Source: Phyto melanocephala (taxonomy: Eukaryota > Arthropoda > Insecta > Diptera > Rhinophoridae). Taken from it: a stretch of 64,000 nucleotides of DNA. Positions within the stretch are counted from its first letter, which is position 1. Every line of letters starts with the position of its first letter. The stretch spans positions 135,314,533-135,378,532 of the forward strand of contig OW799233.1 in NCBI GenBank assembly GCA_941918925.1, written 5' to 3'. Positions 1-11,032 of the stretch are shown here, piece after piece. The notes below the pieces were generated by a model, which was not told the origin of the DNA, made no database searches, and saw only the letters and a list, made by a program, of their open reading frames with translations. The translations under genes were made by a program, and so were the position numbers.

Positions 1-1281
1 GTTTTTAAAAAATTACTCATTACAGTTTTTAATAGATTTTGCATTACATTATAATAATTTTGAATTTCAGTAGTTTCGCTTTGAAACATTTTATTTACAT
101 TGTTTATAATTGCTAAAATATATTTTAGAAAACTTAAATACATTTTATTAATAGGATTTAAATTGTCTATAATCAATTTGGCAGTGTCAATACTGTCAAT
201 ATTTGCAGCGAATGAAAAATAAATTTTTAATGGATCGTAAAGCTCTAAAAGTCTGACAACAACAACTTCTAGCGATAACCACCGAGTCTGACAGGGATGC
301 AAAATTTTTTTTGGCTTTATTTCTAATAAAGTTAAAATATTTTCAAATTGGCTGCATCTTTTTGGACTATTTGACAAATAATTATAAACATTTCTTGCTA
401 ACGTTTCTACCGATGAAGGTAGCTTTAAACAAGCGTAAGACGAGCACAATGCCAAAGAATGGCATACACATTTTATTACAAACAAATTATTGTTGTCCTT
501 TTTCAAGAGCTGTGCTACAGATTTATTTTTACCCGTCATAACCGATGCTCCATCTGCAGCAAAACCTACCATATTGACTTTATAGTTAATGTTGTTTTGT
601 TTAAAATTGTTAGCAATAAGGGCGTACAAACTTTTTGCATCACTTTGGTCGACATTCAGCAGCCCATAAAACAAGTCTTTTATTTCAAAATCAATGCATA
701 GGCGGACAACTAGACATAAAGATTTAGTGTTTGATAAATCGGTTGATTCGTCAACACATAATGAAAAATAATTATTTTTTAAAAGTTCGTTAACATTTTG
801 AAATTGCTTTAATCCCACAATGTTCTTAATTATAGCATTAGCCTTCGTTCGCCCTAAGGTAATGTTGTTAGCTACACTTGAGTCATTAAAACAATTTTGA
901 CATACCTTGCCCAAATGATCAGACACAGCAAATGGCAAATTGTGTTCAACAATAAAAAGGGCTAATTTAATTTCACAGTCTTTCGTTTTGTCCTTTTTTG
1001 AACAATAATGCTCATCAATTTTTGTCTGATGAGATGCTATCGCAGCATCTTGATGTTTTTTTGAATGTAGATGCGCTTTTAAATCGGATTTTCCGGATGA
1101 AAGTTTCAAATGCACGTTACAAATTTTGCAATAAGCTACATCGTTTCGCTTTTCAGCCCATAAACTTATTTCTGGATCTGCAAACCAGTCCTCCTTAATT
1201 TTCCTCTTCTTGTTGGTTACCTGTGAAAAAACATCATTAAAATTTAATTTGTATAAAAAATTGAAGAAATTTCTACTTACA
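1..1281 (-). CDS. hAT-family transposase / ZBED-like protein, 5' part, runs off the window
   Basis: Reading the minus strand, a frame stays open from 1220 to base 1, about 406 codons without a stop, so the protein continues past the window edge. Upstream lies a 60-bp intron (1221-1280; donor GTAAGT, acceptor CACAG) and a short preceding exon ending at 1281 in the same frame. The start codon is not identified: the upstream exon frame has a stop near 1350. Exon residues 31-56 form a BED-type zinc finger (CKIC, then HLHSKKH). Downstream are hAT catalytic-core motifs: VDESTDLS, FAADGASVMTG, CVCHSLALCSS and CQTRWLSLE. BED-hAT transposases bind DNA near the element ends and cut and paste it; domesticated ZBED proteins keep the same fold. 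The frame is intact while other transposons here are broken, so it is either young or domesticated. hAT/ZBED identity is strong; active versus domesticated status is not decidable. Confidence 0.85.
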
Positions 1282-1689
1282 GAGGAAGAGCTGCTGCAAT
1301 TTTTATCATCTTGGTTTTCTATTGAATATATAATGTTTGGTTTTTAAGGTTTTGATGTACATATAATTTAAAAGAACTTACCACTTTTTCTTAAGTATTT
1401 AAGCATATTTATTATTCACTTAATTTTAAATAAATTTTCTTAAAAAATTAAAATTTGTTTAACGCGTTTCCAAATTTATATATGTTTGTGTCGTATCAGT
1501 TGATAAAATGTGGCATATACTATGTTAAAAGTGTACAAAGTGGAAAAACTATCAACACAAATACATTAAATAATGATAGATTTATCTCTTTCACTCTTTG
1601 CAATTATTAATAACATAAAAAACCGTTACAAATTTTTTTTGTTTAGTTCAAGGTTGATATAAAAGTAAGAAAAATGTTGCAAACTTGCA

Positions 1690-1795
1690 TTCTTGAAAAT
1701 CGTCAAAAACATAACATAAATCGTCAAATCGTCAACATGTCATTTTTAGCACGTGAAATCGTCAAAATGACGATAAATCGTCAAATCTGGCAGCT
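1690..1795 (-). repeat. Subterminal ATCGTCAA repeats at the hAT element end
   Basis: Five copies of ATCGTCAA (minus strand TTGACGAT) lie within about 100 bp upstream of the hAT coding region, ending near CTGCCAGATTTGACG on the minus strand. Clustered short subterminal repeats are typical transposase-binding sites of hAT elements, so the element's terminus is probably close to 1795. The other terminus is outside the window, so the target duplication cannot be checked. Confidence 0.55.
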
Positions 1796-1799
1796 ATGA

Positions 1800-2165
1800 T
1801 GGCATGGAGAAACAATAGGATCTGCAGAGTATAAAGCGCATTATGGCCTAAATTTAACTTGACGGGCTATACGTTATTTTAGGGCCTGAATAGGATATGT
1901 CTGAGGGCCGCTATTACGTGTTTTTACGGGACATTGTCCGGTGAGAGCTAGGATTAGTAGGTAGGATCGCAGCACTCCGGATAATTGTGGGATGTATGAG
2001 GAGGAGTTGGAACACGTTGTATGTCACTGCCGGAGACTACAGTTACACAGAGTTAAGTGGTAAGGTAATCAATTCCACTATGATCTGGGTGATGTTTTGA
2101 AGTGCAAACTGGAGAACATCATTGGATTCATCATGAAGTCGGGTGGCTTATGAACAGACAACGAG
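1800..2165 (+). pseudogene. Non-LTR retrotransposon (Jockey/R1-like) C-terminal fragment
   Basis: Plus-strand translation, broken by stops and frameshifts, shows TGHCPV near 1928-1945 and, in another frame around 1982-2050, DNCGMYEEELEHVVCHC. A GHC motif followed by a C-x2-C...EExEHxxxxC cluster is characteristic of the end of ORF2 in Jockey/R1-type non-LTR elements, after the RNase H region. No reverse-transcriptase part is visible. A decayed 5'-truncated copy is the natural reading. The clade is not resolved. Confidence 0.6.
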
Positions 2166-2265
2166 GGCTCGATAGGTATTTTACGTGTCTTTTATTATAT
2201 TTATTCTCTGATTTTCTTCTCTGATTATTTATTTTCTCTGATTTTTCTAATGAATCTGTTTAAGC

Positions 2266-2465
2266 TTTTATACCCTTCTCAAAAAAGTAAAAAGGGTAAT
2301 ATATAGGTTAGTCATTCTGTGTAAAATTTCTACAATTTCCATTTTCTATCACATAAAGTATATATTTTCTGAAAGCTTATAAATAGGGAAGTCTTTTAAG
2401 CATTGCCATTCTGTCAGTTTGTTAGTCTGTCCGTGTGTATGTTAAAATCAACTTTTTGAGTGAGT
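2266..2465 (+). mobile_element. DINE-1/INE-1-like element, family A, 5' fragment
   Basis: It starts TATACCCTTCTC and pairs with a nearby AAAGGGTA to form the 5' hairpin typical of these elements. It then has CATAAAGTATATATTTTCTGAAAGC and a GTCTGTCCGTGTG stretch, shared with the other family A copies in this window and with the INE-1 core. The element is cut off after about 200 bp. Confidence 0.7.
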
Positions 2466-2735
2466 TGTCAGTTGAGTTGTGTGTTCCGTATCAGTTGCTG
2501 TTGATTGATGTAACTATGAGTTATAAGTAGTTGTTGAATTTAGTTCAGGTTTTGTTTTAAAATGTTTGTTGCCAATTCATAATTAAATATTTGTTCAATT
2601 TGTAGGTCGTTTTCAGTTAGGTGTTCTCAGCTTTCCTTTACATAATGAACTTATTTTCTTGTCTTTGATTCACTTACAGGTACCATTGTCATACACATAG
2701 TTACATCTGAAATTTAGCTTGTGAATTGACACTAT

Positions 2736-3560
2736 GTAAAAACAAGTAAGAGCGCTATATTCGGCCGCGCCGAATCTTATATACCCTTCACAACGTATAG
2801 TCATGCAATAACAGTGGTTTGTGTCACCATTCATCCCATATGAAATACGTACATACATATAAAAACATACATATTTAAAAACGCCCCATTGTAAAATTAT
2901 AAATTCACGTATGTATGTTAAAAACACAAAAAAAAAAAAAAAAAAATTTAAAAAAAAAATTAAAAAAAAATTTAAAAATAAAAATTTAAAAAGAAAATAA
3001 AAAAAAAAAATTATTTTGTATATAATATATATAAAACAAAAAAAAAATAAAAAATTAAAAAAAAATAATAAAAATATAAATAATATATTAAATAAAAAAT
3101 AAAAAAAAAAAATAAAAAAAAAATTTAAAAAAAAAATTTTTTGGCTCAGCTGGGATTTGATGCCACGTTTTCTCTAACCAGTATACACGTTTGTATGTAT
3201 GTATGTTGTTGTTGTAATGTTGTTTTTGTGAAAAAAAATCGAGGTGGTCGTGGGTTTTTGCTCATATCTCAGTTGTTTATGTACCGATGTTTCTGATTTT
3301 CAATACCGATCTACTCCCGAATATTTCTGATATTTTAATACCTTACCCGGGTCCAACCTATGTCGGGGGGCTTCAAAAAGTTGATTTCAACATACACACG
3401 GACAGACGGACAGACTGACAGCCTGACAGAGCTTAGTCGACTCCCCTATTCATAAGCTTTCAGAAAATATATGCTTTATGGGGTCGGAAATGAAAATTGT
3501 AGAAATTTCACACGGAATGACAAACCTATATATACCCTTTTTCACTGTGTGAAGGGTATA
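2736..3560 (-). mobile_element. DINE-1/INE-1-like element, family A, near full length
   Basis: On the minus strand the element begins TATACCCTTCACACAGTG (about 3560) and ends with GGGTATATAAGATTCGG, the hairpin ATTCGGCGCGGCCGAAT and CTCTTACTTGTTT (about 2736). Interior landmarks are the ACCCCATAAAGCATATATTTTCTG block, a TTGGCTCAGCTGGGATT block and about 200 bp of A/T homopolymer runs at 2930-3140. A 5' hairpin plus a 3' stem-loop just before a short T-rich tail matches INE-1-type Helentron-associated elements. It is non-coding. Confidence 0.8.
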
Positions 3561-3737
3561 ATTAGCACTTTCAATGTTAATCTTTATTTTCCTTTTTTAT
3601 TTTTAATTACAATCTTAAAAGTATTATATATGCGTTTTTTAACCTTTTTTCCTTGGTAACTGTAATTTATTCTTAGAAATTGTTTTTAAAATTTACATTT
3701 AAAACATTCTATGACAGAAACAGGCAGTTTTTTTTCA

Positions 3738-5852
3738 GTTTTTATACCCGCCACCAAAAAAATGCTGGGGGTATATTCATTTTGTCATTCCGCTTTTAAC
3801 ACATCGAAATATCCATTTTAGACCCCATAAAGTATATATATTCTGAATCAGGGTTTGATTTGATGACGATCTAGCTATGTCCGTCCGTCTGTTGAAAGCA
3901 CGATAGAGGCCGCACCGAAAAAGCTAGGGGGCTCAAATTTTTCCAGAATCTTTCTTATATACTATGTTTGTTTGGCATTGCAAATGGGCTAAATCGGAAT
4001 ATTAGGAACAGAATTATAGCTCGAAAAACAAGAGTAGGTAGAAAAAACCGTATCCTTCGAACATCGAATAAAATGGAATTGTGTCCAAACGCATTAACGT
4101 AGACTCATAAAACTTCGAATATATATTTCCTGAGTAAAAGCAATATTTTTTCCCGAAAATTATCTAAATCTATATGTTTCTCTTGTTTGTGTGGGCTGGA
4201 AGCTTAGAGGAGAATAGGGATATCAATTCTTTGAGCCAATTTGGAGTACCTCAAGTGCTCCGACAAATAGAGAATTCCAAGTATAGAAATAAGAACAAAC
4301 CACAAATATGGAAAAAATTAGGTATATATATTTCTCTTTTATTTTGGATTATAAATTAGTGCCTCTTGCTAGAGAAGTACAGAGCCAACTTCAAAAAAAA
4401 AAACCTCACTTACGGAAATAGTCTCCATGACAGTAGACCGCGGTAAAATTCAGTTTTGGGCCTTTTTGCGTAACTGAGATAGATAGTTATTATATATAAT
4501 TTTTTGTCATGTATATATGTTTAACGTAAGAAAATAATGATAAGGTTTTTAGGAGTTAAGGACAAAAGGTTTTGTCATTAACACTATACATTAGGATAGG
4601 AGTTATCGATCAAAATGTACGAAAATTTATACCGCACAGTGTATTTTTCGGTATATTTAAAAACAAAAACGTCATAAAAGCAACAAAAATTGATGTATGA
4701 CTCTGAAATTTTGCACACTTTGCTTTTTTGTGAGACGCTTTTTTGTAAAGCAAAATCAATCTGCCACCCCACTTTTACGCCCACCTCCCATATAACGTTT
4801 TACCTAAAATTCATATAATTTCTCTATTAATAAAGATTTTGGAATATTAAAGGGCTATATTGAAATATCTAGGTTGTTCTCATTAGCAAAAACAACTTTG
4901 ACACGCCTACTATAACGCCCACTTCTCACGTTATCTACCGTTAATGAAATTTAAAAGCTCATAAAACCGACAAAATTAGAGGTATGATGATAAAATTTGC
5001 TACGTTTATCCTTCTGGACAATGTCATTACTGTGAAAAAAAATTAAGGTGCCACGCCCACTTTTACGCCCACCTCCTATATAAGGTTTTACCTAAAATTC
5101 ATATAATTTCTCTATTAATAAAGATGTTGGAATAATAAAGGACTATATTGAAACATCTAAGTTGTACTCATTAGCAAAAACAACTTTGACATGCCAACTA
5201 TACCGCCCACTTTTCACGTTATCTACCGTAAATGAAATTTAAAAGCTCATAAAACCATCAAAATTAGAGGTATGATGATCAAATATGCTACGTATGTATA
5301 TCCTTCTAGGCAATTTCATTACTGTGTCAGAAAATTAAGGTGCCACGCCCACTTTTACGCCCACCTCCCATATAACGTTTTAACTGAAATTCATATAATT
5401 TCTCTATTAATAAAGAGTTTGGAATAATAAAGGACTATATTGGAATATCTAAGTTGTACTCATTAGCAAAAACCACTTCGACACGCCTACTATAACGCCC
5501 ACTTTTCTCGTTATCTACGGTTTATGAAATTTAAAGGCTCATAATACCGATGAAATTAGAGGTATGATGATAAAATTTGCTACATATATCCTTCTAATCA
5601 ATGTTATGGTTGTGCCAAAAAATTTAGGTGACACGCCCACTTTAACGCCTACCTCCCATATAAAGGTTTATCTTAAATTCATGTAATTTCTCTATTGACA
5701 AAGTTTTTGGAAAAATAAAGGACTATATTGAAATATCTAAGTTGTATTTATTAGCAGAAACTTTATTGACACGCCTACCTTAACGCCCACTTTCACTAAA
5801 AGACTAAATTTACGAAAACATTTTACTATCATATCGAAGTTTATTGTTTTTG
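3738..5852 (+). mobile_element. DINE-1/INE-1-like element, family B, 3' truncated, with a nested insert
   Basis: It starts TATACCCGCCACCA followed by TGGTGGGGGTATA, a 5' hairpin. The body contains repeated blocks of about 240-300 bp carrying CACGCCCACTTTTACGCCC, about four of them between 4740 and 5800. The 3' end with the ATTCGGC stem-loop is missing: homology stops at CATATCGAAGTTTA (about 5850), the TA site that other family B copies have filled with mariners. Compared with the copy at 11033, about 410 bp (4173-4583) is inserted, bounded by CTATA on both sides. Confidence 0.8.
4173..4583. mobile_element. Unclassified insertion inside the family B DINE copy
   Basis: The corresponding copy at 11440-11470 runs straight through ATCTATACATTAGAAG. 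Here about 410 bp of unrelated AT-rich sequence separates the two halves, with CTATA on each side as a possible 5-bp target duplication. A 61-codon ORF inside it (4174-4359) has no recognisable family. Type unknown. Confidence 0.45.
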
Positions 5853-5855
5853 TTA

Positions 5856-7056
5856 AAAAGTAAAAAATAATTATTCTTGTTTGAACGCTTTACAAGTGCC
5901 ACAACAGTTTTTTAAAATTAACCACATTTTATTTATTTCGGTACACGCAAACAACAAGAAAATGTAAGTTAAATCTTTAATAAGTTTTATGCAAATTAAG
6001 TAATTTATATTAATTATTAGGTCGAATATTACAAAAATAAATTTCAGACAAAAACAAATTCTTGCTGAGTTTATGTCTGAGCACAGCAATTTGGCCAAAG
6101 GCGTTTTACCAAATACATGCCAAGGAAAAGCTACTGCTAACAGACTTTTATTTTTTTACACGTAATTTTTACAAATCAAGGGGATGTATACTTACTTATT
6201 GTTTGGTAAGCCCAGTGGATCACTTGTTACTCGGATTTTCCTTCTAATTGCATTTATGTATATCACACTCACTCTCAGACTCTAATGACGAAGAATAAAA
6301 AAACAAATTTACGTTCATGACCGCGATTAAAAAACGAAAAACTTTCAAAGTTATAAAACAAATTCGCAATTCTTTTCATAAATTATTTAATTTTTTTTGT
6401 AAGCATATGTTTTTTGTTTACATATTTGTAGTGTTGGTTAAGGCTTTTTTTATCTTTAACAACACTTTATTAAAAAATCGATTCGCAAGGTAACGAGTGC
6501 CATCATCAGAAAAACTCGCACGATCGAAATTAATTTCGATACGAATTTATTTCGATCACGAGTCCCGGAATTAGCCCCCTGGACTTCAAACTAAGTTTTC
6601 ACTCCCAGACCTGGTAGTTAACATGAGAGATATTATGACATGAATGTGTTGTGCTACATTCACATATCGAAACGATGATATAGCCGTCAGCAGTGTGACC
6701 ACATCTAAAAAAAAAGTTTGCTGCTAAATATGGCTTAAAATAATGCAAAAAAAATCATTATTTTTTATTTATTCAAACTGATAAAAAGTAATACTAAATT
6801 ATAAAATAACTTATCTTCCTTATTATATGCGCTTCAGGAATTCGTTTGTTTTGGTATCCCCAAATATACTCAATTTTACATGAATATATTTTTACATTAA
6901 ATATAAATTAAAACATCATTAAGTGATTATTCGTCCTCATCTTCGGAAAAGTCAACCGAATTGTAATAATTTCTTTTTTTATTGCATTTTTATATGAAAT
7001 CATTTTTAATTTGAAAACTATGGCAGCATGTCTTCATCTTATTCAAACCGCTAATA
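5856..7056. other. Intergenic, no gene recognised
   Basis: This stretch is AT-rich with only short chance ORFs. A near-palindrome, ATCGAAATTAATTTCGAT, at about 6524-6541 is followed by another TTTCGAT; its meaning is unclear. On the minus strand near 6920-6960 an acidic tail ending EDEDE-stop can be read, but nothing upstream supports a gene. Confidence 0.4.
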
Positions 7057-7064
7057 ATATAGAG

Positions 7065-7387
7065 CAGTGCTATTCAATCTTTTTGGCTCGTGTACCACTA
7101 AATTCACGAGAAACTTTTCGCGTACCACCAAAAAAAATATAATGTAAACAATTTTAAAATTTTTAATCTATTTTATTTATTAATAATTAAAAAAAAAACA
7201 ATAAAATTAAAAAAAAATACAAAAAACATAAGAACATGTACATTAAAGGTATACTTTTAGGATGATTTTTCTTTTTGTTTCCAATTGCAAAATAGAAATC
7301 GTTAAAATTTTAAAAGAATTCGCGTACCAACTGGAAATTTTTCGCGTACCACCAAGTGGTACGCGTACCATAGGTTGAATAGCACTG
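7065..7387. mobile_element. hAT-type MITE, 323 bp, perfect 8-bp target duplication
   Basis: Terminal inverted repeats are CAGTGCTATTCAA at the left and TTGAATAGCACTG at the right, with inner inverted GTACGCG/CGCGTACC blocks. ATATAGAG is directly duplicated on both sides (7057-7064 and 7388-7395). An 8-bp duplication with CAGNG-type ends is the hAT signature. There is no coding capacity. Confidence 0.9.
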
Positions 7388-7462
7388 ATATAGAGCAACA
7401 AATTTATAGTATTTAATATCATTCTTTTTCTTATTTTAGTTTATATAAGATTCATACTACTA

Positions 7463-8710
7463 AAGGGTGATTTTTTGAAAGCTATAGGAAAGTTAAAAAA
7501 AACACATAATATTCAGAAAAATGTATTAAATCTTTATTTGAATCGATAGTACGGTCCATATAATTTAATGTTTAAAGATTATTTCATGCAAATGTTGACC
7601 GTGACTTCGCCTCAAATGGTCCATCTGCTTAGTCCAATTTTGGCATACTCTTTCCAACATTTCGGCCGGTATGTCATGAATAAATGCTTCAATGTTGTCT
7701 TCCAATGCATCAATTGAAGCGGGCATGTGTGTATAGATATGAGCTTTAACATAGCCCCACAAAAAATAGTCTAAAGGCGTTAAATCGCAAGATGTAGGCG
7801 GCCAATTGACCGGTCCCGAACGTGAAATAAAATGTTCACCGAACTCGCCTCTCAAAAAGTCCATTGTTAAGCGTGCTGTGTGGCACGTGGCACCGTCTTG
7901 TTGAAACCACATGTCATGCAAGTCATGCTCTTTCATTTTGGGCAAAAAAAAAGTTGGATATTACAGTTACGTTACGATTCGCATAATCTTTGAAGAAGTA
8001 CGGTCCAATGATGCCACCAGCCTATAAACCTCACCGAACTGAGAGTTTTTATGGATGCATTGGTAGCTCTTGCAATGCTTTTGGCTGATCTTCACTCCAA
8101 AATCGACAATTCTGCTTATTGACGTACCCATTGAGCCAAAAATGAGCTTCGTCGCTGAACACAATTTTTCGATAAAAAAAAGTGGATTTTCGGCCAACTT
8201 TCCAAGAGCCCATTCACCAAAAATTCTACGTTGCGGTAGGTCGTTTGGCTTCAATTCTTGCACCAGCTGTATTTTGAAAGGCTTCACACCTAAATCCTTC
8301 CGCCAAATTTTTCACGTTGTTGAGCTACAGAGATAATGGATGGTCATCATTAACACTGGCCGATACAGCTGCGATATTTTCTTCACTTCGCACTCTACGT
8401 AAGCGTGATGGTGGTTTAATGTCCAACAATGTAAATTTGGTGCGAAATTTAGTCACAATAGCCCGAATAGCCACTTCAGTGGGTTGATTAAACTGACCAT
8501 AAAATGGAAGAAGCGCGCGATGAACTTTCTTAACAGAGCACGCATTTTGATAATAAAATTCAATAATTTGCAAGCGTTGTTCGTTTGTAAGACGATTCAT
8601 GGTTAAATTATAGACCAAACTGAAGATTTGACAGTGAAACAAAACACGAAACGTGCGTCAGCTGTTTAAACCAGTGTTGCCAAAAAGATAATAGCTAAAA
8701 AATCACCCTT
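7463..8710 (-). mobile_element. Mariner (DD41D, rosa type), complete ends, broken transposase
   Basis: Ends are AAGGGTGATTTTTT and AAAAAATCACCCTT, flanked by TA on both sides (7461-7462, 8711-8712). Total length is 1248 bp, normal for a mariner. The minus-strand transposase is in three pieces: 8642-8325 (helix-turn-helix N-terminus starting MNRLTNEQRLQIIEFYYQN), 8287-7967, and 7945-7565 (catalytic C-terminus). In the last piece QQDGATCHTA and TPLDYFLWG are separated by 41 residues between the aspartates, the DD41D spacing of rosa-family mariners. The middle piece is frameshifted over the first catalytic Asp. Not capable of making an intact transposase as read. Confidence 0.92.
7565..8606 (-). 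pseudogene. DD41D mariner transposase, frameshifted
   Basis: The coding part starts at the second methionine, MNRLTNEQ (about 8600), which matches the start of the related copy at 20949. The DNA-binding half covers residues 1-95. Frameshifts near 8325-8290 and 7967-7950 separate it from the catalytic half. Residues around the first Asp (normally FSDEAHFW) appear only in an alternative frame near 8110-8150, so the codons exist but are out of register. The C-terminus ends GQHLHEIIFKH, as in the 21040-21660 copy. Confidence 0.85.
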
Positions 8711-8882
8711 TACAAGCTCTTTAAAATTCCGCATTACTAAATGGTAGGGCCGAAAATTTCATTACAAATAAGGCTAATTCATTAAAAGGATTTTCATTTA
8801 ATGCATTTTTGTATTCATATACATTCTATGGTTGATCGATCCGATCATCCAATCATATAAATGTAGTTTCTAAGCTGATATA

Positions 8883-10121
8883 AAGGGTGGTTAATTTTTA
8901 AGGGCTGATTTTGAATGTGAACCACACCTAAACGTCAATTTATTTTTGCATTTCATTTGACATTTCTCAATTTCAGAATTACACAATTTAAACCATTGAA
9001 AGATACACAATTGAGCAACGCGTTAAACTTATTCAGGCTTATTATGAAAATGGGCGTTTAAATCAAAATGCATGCACTTCGTGATTTTTTCGGTAAATTT
9101 AATCGTCCAAATGTGCGTACAATTGGAAAAATCTTGCAAAAATTTGAGCAAGCCGTGTCTGTAGAAGATGTGAAAACACCAGTGCATGCTCGTACTGCAG
9201 AAAATATTGCTGCTGTTCGCGATTGTGTAGCTGAAGAGCAGACCAACTCAACTCGTCGTCGTGTTCAATAATTGCAGCTCTCACATTATGCATAAAGACT
9301 TGCACTTACATGCTAACAAGGTGCAATTGACTCAAGAACTAAAGCCTCTTGTCCATTCCAAATGTCGTCAATGGTCAGAATGGTGGCAAGAAATGGCTGC
9401 CGTGGATGATCAACTTTCGAAGCAAATCATCTTCGGTGATGAGGTATATTTTCACCTCAGTGGATTCGTCAATAAGCAGAATTGCCGCATTTGGGCAAAT
9501 GATAATCCAAGAGTGATTGTCGAAAAACCAATGCACCCACAAAGAGTGACTATTTGGTGCGGTTTATGGTCTGGCGGCATCATCGGGCCGTATTTTTTTA
9601 CAAAATGAGCCCGGTCAGGTAGTTACTGTAAATGGTGTACGCTATCGTGAGATGATAACGAACTTTTTATGACCCGAATTGGAAGATATGGACGTGGACG
9701 ATATGTGGTTTCAACAGGGCGGTGACACTTACAAATTCAATGGCCGTGTTATCTCACGTCGTGGCGATGTCAATTGGCCGCCAAGATCATGTGATTTGAG
9801 ACCGTTGGACTTCTTTCTTTGGGGTAATTTGAAAGAAAAGGTGTACGTCGGATAGGCCAGCAACAATTCAAGAGCTAATAGATGAGATATTTCGGCACAT
9901 TAACGGCATAGAACCTCAATTATGCCTCAGCGTCATCGAAAATTTGGACCATCGGATAGAGGTGTGCCACTAAGGTCGTGGCGGCCATTTGGCCGGTATT
10001 TTGTTCGATACATAATTGAACCATACCAATATTATCATAATAAAAAGAAATGACAAAAATTTCCTTAATAATTTGTATTTTATTTAAAATCAACATCAGC
10101 CCTTAAAATTTAACCACCCTT
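8883..10121 (+). mobile_element. Mariner (second DD41D-like lineage), complete ends, decayed
   Basis: Inverted ends AAGGGTGGTTAATTTTTAAG and CTTAAAATTTAACCACCCTT are flanked by TA (8881-8882, 10122-10123). Length is 1239 bp. The transposase is decayed: the expected ATG reads ATTGAAAGATACACAATTGAG, where the sister copy at 43484 keeps ATGGAAAG. Recognisable pieces are 9068-9271 (DNA-binding), 9261-9608 (FGDEVYFHLSGF with the first Asp; IIGPYFF) and about 9690-10015 (RPLDFFLWG, VCH-RGRGGHLAGILFDT-like tail). The second catalytic motif is damaged (QQGGDTY). This lineage also supplied the internally deleted copies at 12406, 43747 and 50961. Confidence 0.9.
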
Positions 10122-10123
10122 TA

Positions 10124-11032
10124 TTAACTGCACTATAAAATTCCGACAAGTGTTTCTTCTTTTTTGTTTCAGATATTATTATATCTCGATTCGATTTTAA
10201 AACCTTTTCGAGATTTTTATCGAAATACGGGATTGGAACGAAAAAATCTTCTAAATGTGAATTTAAGGAATAAAACAGTCAGACCTACGAATTATTTGGT
10301 TGAAAAGATTTTTCAAGAGATTGTCGAGTTGCATCAGCATCTTTACTTAAAACATTTTCTTAACTTTTTCGACATATGACAGCAATGGTCTCAAATATTG
10401 TTAATCTAATATATTTGTTTAACTGCTTACAGTTTTTTTAAACTTTTGCTTGATAACATGACTCTACATTTGCAATAATATCAAAATGAGTTTTTAACTC
10501 TAGCCACTGACTTTCTATGCGCTTTACTCCGGACTTAATTGACAACCATTTGGTATCACAATCTCTAACGAATTTGTTGCATCCCATTTAATTGATCGCG
10601 CTATAAATTTTTTAATATTTTGCCTTAAGGTAGATTTGCTTAAGCAATTGTAAGTTTCTGACACCAAATACTCAATTTCACTAAGCAGCGTTTTTGATGC
10701 CAATGACTTTGACAATTGGATAGAGGATCATTCACATTATTGATGGACCATTACAATTCCCATGTTAAACAGTGTAATTTTTTAGTTATAAATAAATATT
10801 TATATTTAATATCAATATTTTATATTGAATACTATCAAAATTTGCCAAATAGGTAATTAAAAAATGCTAAATAAATAATTGGCTGTAATATTTTTATTAT
10901 ACTTTTACTTTTTTTTAATTTACTAAGTTTGTGTTTTGTGTCTTGTCCACTTTTTTAATAAAAGAATCCCTGAAGAAGTTGGAAAATACCAACGAAACGT
11001 CGGATTATAAAATGAAATAAATAATCTTTTAT
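10124..11032 (-). pseudogene. hAT transposase remnant plus Penelope-type 3' scrap
   Basis: On the minus strand, 10580-10440 translates as CNKFVRDCDTKWLSIKSGVKR followed by IESQWLELKTHF, resembling the DTRWLS region of hAT transposases. Stops and frameshifts destroy it further on (10440-10160). From about 10960 on the plus strand the sequence CTGAAGA...GAAACGTCGG followed by an AATAAA-rich tail looks like the 3' end of another retroelement. No intact gene is present. The hAT call rests on one conserved block only. Confidence 0.45.

Noticed and set aside
311..1198. Small plus-strand ORFs of 66-80 codons
   Set aside because: They are antisense shadows of the open hAT frame on the minus strand.
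2930..3140. Poly-A stretch as a retroposed poly(A) tail
   Set aside because: The same A/T-rich interior occurs in all family A DINE copies in both orientations, so it is part of the element.
3144..3170. tRNA/SINE-like A and B box words (TGGCTCAGCTGG followed by GATTCGATGCC) in family A DINE copies
   Set aside because: The two words are adjacent instead of 30-60 bp apart, no tRNA fold is possible, and the sequence is an ordinary part of the DINE body.
4740..5800. Regular CGCCCAC blocks as a satellite or CRISPR-like array
   Set aside because: The units are long, diverged and recur in every family B DINE copy; there are no uniform short repeats with unique spacers.
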